Shown: piece after piece, positions 63,054 through 64,000 of the stretch
Layout of the letters: each line of letters starts with the position of its first letter
Numbering within the stretch: the stretch's first letter is position 1
Source: Arion vulgaris
Taxonomy: Eukaryota > Mollusca > Gastropoda > Stylommatophora > Arionidae
Direction of reading: 5' to 3'
NCBI GenBank assembly: GCA_020796225.1
Contig: CM036755.1
Span: forward strand, 58,857,152-58,921,151
Length of the DNA: 64,000 nucleotides
Notes under the pieces: generated by a model
The model's database searches: none
The model's input: only the letters and a program-made list of their open reading frames with translations
Told to the model about the DNA's origin: nothing
Position numbers and translations under genes: made by a program

Positions 63054-63329
63054 TCTTCCACCTTTTGCTTCTTTATAGAAGTGTTGGGGAGGGGAGATGA
63101 AAAGGGGAGGGAGGGACGTAGTGATCGTGTGTGTGCTTGTTTTAAGGCACTTTGTAAGCTGATATTCATTTCGTAAGACTGTTCTTGATGCGGTCGCTCC
63201 ATCTTTTGCGAGGTCTTCCTCTTGCTTTGTACTCGTTATACTTTTTATGTGTCGCTCTCTGGGGTAGACGATACTTGGACATTCTTGTCAGGTGCCCAAA
63301 CCATTTAATCTGTTGTTCTTTTATGAATT

Positions 63330-63757
63330 TTCGGTTTCGGTATGAGTGGATGTCGTCTAGATAAGTTTCTAACCTCCAGCGGCTTACGTGGATATACTGT
63401 CCTGGGTATGCGGGTGTTTACGGTAATGAGAGAGCGGACAGGCTTGCATCAACAGCATCGATTGTTGGAGAGTTGAAGATGGATAAAGGGGATATTCTTC
63501 GGTCTCTTCGCGACTGTCTGTTGGATGAGGACACTAAAATCGAAGTTGAATCGATCAAGCGATTTAAGCAGTTTGGTATTACCCGTTGTTCAAGTCGAAC
63601 TGGATGCCTGAGAGGCAGAGTGAGAGGTGTGTTAATCAGCGAGCCACAAGAACCATCAGTATGCATACTCTTCGATATTTGTTTGGGGAGACTGAGCACC
63701 TATGGGTCTGCCCAGAGTGCAATGACGTCAGTTTAGTAACTTATAACCAATAACCAA
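63330..63757 (+). mobile_element. 5'-truncated LINE F8 insertion (RNase H tail)
   Basis: Flanked by TCTTTTATGAATT at 63317-63329 and 63758-63770; the empty site is seen in the F5 copy at 36550. Reading: NLQRLTWIYCPGYAGVYGNE, RADRLASTASIVGELKMDKG, DILRSLRDCLLDEDTKIEVE, SIKRFKQFGITRCSSRTGCL, then a frameshift near 63610. It ends TTATAACCAATAACCAA. The CPG(H/Y)AGV-GNERAD motif marks the RNase H C terminus. It gives the unexpanded form of the 51-bp array at 21.5 kb. Confidence 0.94.
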
Positions 63758-63790
63758 TCTTTTATGAATTGCATGACTGGTTTCATCCAC

Positions 63791-64000
63791 TGGCTTTTAC
63801 CTTGCGTTCCGATTATTGCAGATATGAATGCAGACCAAGTTAGATGTGCAATTTTTTGCGGCGAAACAATTAAAAACAAAGTACTGTAGTTTTACATACA
63901 CAAAAAAAACAATAATAATACACATCAAAGTTCGATCAAAAGGTCTTGACCAAGCAACAAAAACAACAGAAGTGAAGAAATGCACTTCTTACACTTCGAA
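63791..64000. other. No recognised gene
   Basis: AT-rich with an A-tract at 63903. Nothing assigned. Confidence 0.4.

Larger units (their letters stand above)
62781..63790 (-). pseudogene. LINE F5 copy broken by two later insertions
   Basis: The F5 tail occurs in three pieces: about 62781-62798, 63054-63329 and 63758-63790. Read on the minus strand they give EQQIKWFGHLTRMSKYR, LPQRATHKKYNEYKARGRPR, KRWSDRIKNSLTK-stop and a long 3' region ending GGTGGAAGAGAAGAAGATGA. The order of events is clear: F5 inserted first, then SINE B and LINE F8 independently. Confidence 0.87.

Overview
The window is eukaryotic, almost certainly animal, DNA from a repeat-dominated, largely intergenic or intronic region. 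There are no operons, ribosome binding sites or compact bacterial genes. Instead it holds 5'-truncated non-LTR retrotransposons (LINEs), several SINE families with tRNA-like heads or GAA tails, hAT and Tc1/mariner-type MITEs, and more than twenty tandem arrays. The LINE protein tails (GHIKRHE...RGRPRRRWIQDV, YGSETWT, PGHAGV-GNERAD) and the SINE core GCATGTCGTAAGAGGCGACT are types I associate from memory with molluscs and other lophotrochozoans. A mollusc is my best guess, not a demonstrated fact.

Layout. 0.4-6.4 kb: decayed LINE tails, a 39-bp array in a hAT-like repeat, three same-orientation copies of SINE family A, one split by a 164-bp hAT MITE. 6.4-10 kb: GA tract, 42-, 112- and 31-bp arrays, SINE B. 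10-12 kb: a LINE nested in another LINE. 12.05-18.13 kb: one minus-strand LINE tail whose 3' end and arginine-rich segment have each become large arrays (36 bp x ~41, 62 bp x ~68). 18-27 kb: more LINE tails, including an RNase H tail in which a 17-codon segment is repeated ~14 times. 27.8-28.1 kb: the only candidate host exon, weakly like the start of a matrix metalloproteinase catalytic domain. 28-31 kb: a higher-order 196-bp repeat and a SINE whose head has become a 46-bp array. 31-48 kb: LINE and SINE fossils, a hAT element with exact target duplications and an internal 30-bp array. 48-64 kb: a mariner-like MITE, nested SINE and LINE insertions with target duplications, and further arrays, the largest a 36-bp array at 57.6-58.8 kb.

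No intact transposase or reverse transcriptase gene is present, so every mobile element here depends, or depended, on proteins made elsewhere. LINE families are labelled: F1 (ends KFCSEQAI, TGA-repeat tail), F2 (ends SYKGYAP or VMGATFRRGQ), F3 (HTLRR...QALKW, ATT-repeat tail), F4 (YGSETWTAYSRHERRLN), F5 (KEQQIKWFGHLTRM), F6 (GKRKRGRPKTTLRKTF), F7 (39.3 kb), F8 (RT plus RNase H, ends CCAATAACCAAT-like). SINE families are A and B (GAA tails, shared head core) and C, D, E, F, K, L (tRNA-like).

The main observation is that many of the tandem arrays can be traced to a short internal piece of a transposable element of which unexpanded copies lie elsewhere in the same window. The locus therefore shows, with internal controls, repeated birth of minisatellites inside mobile elements.
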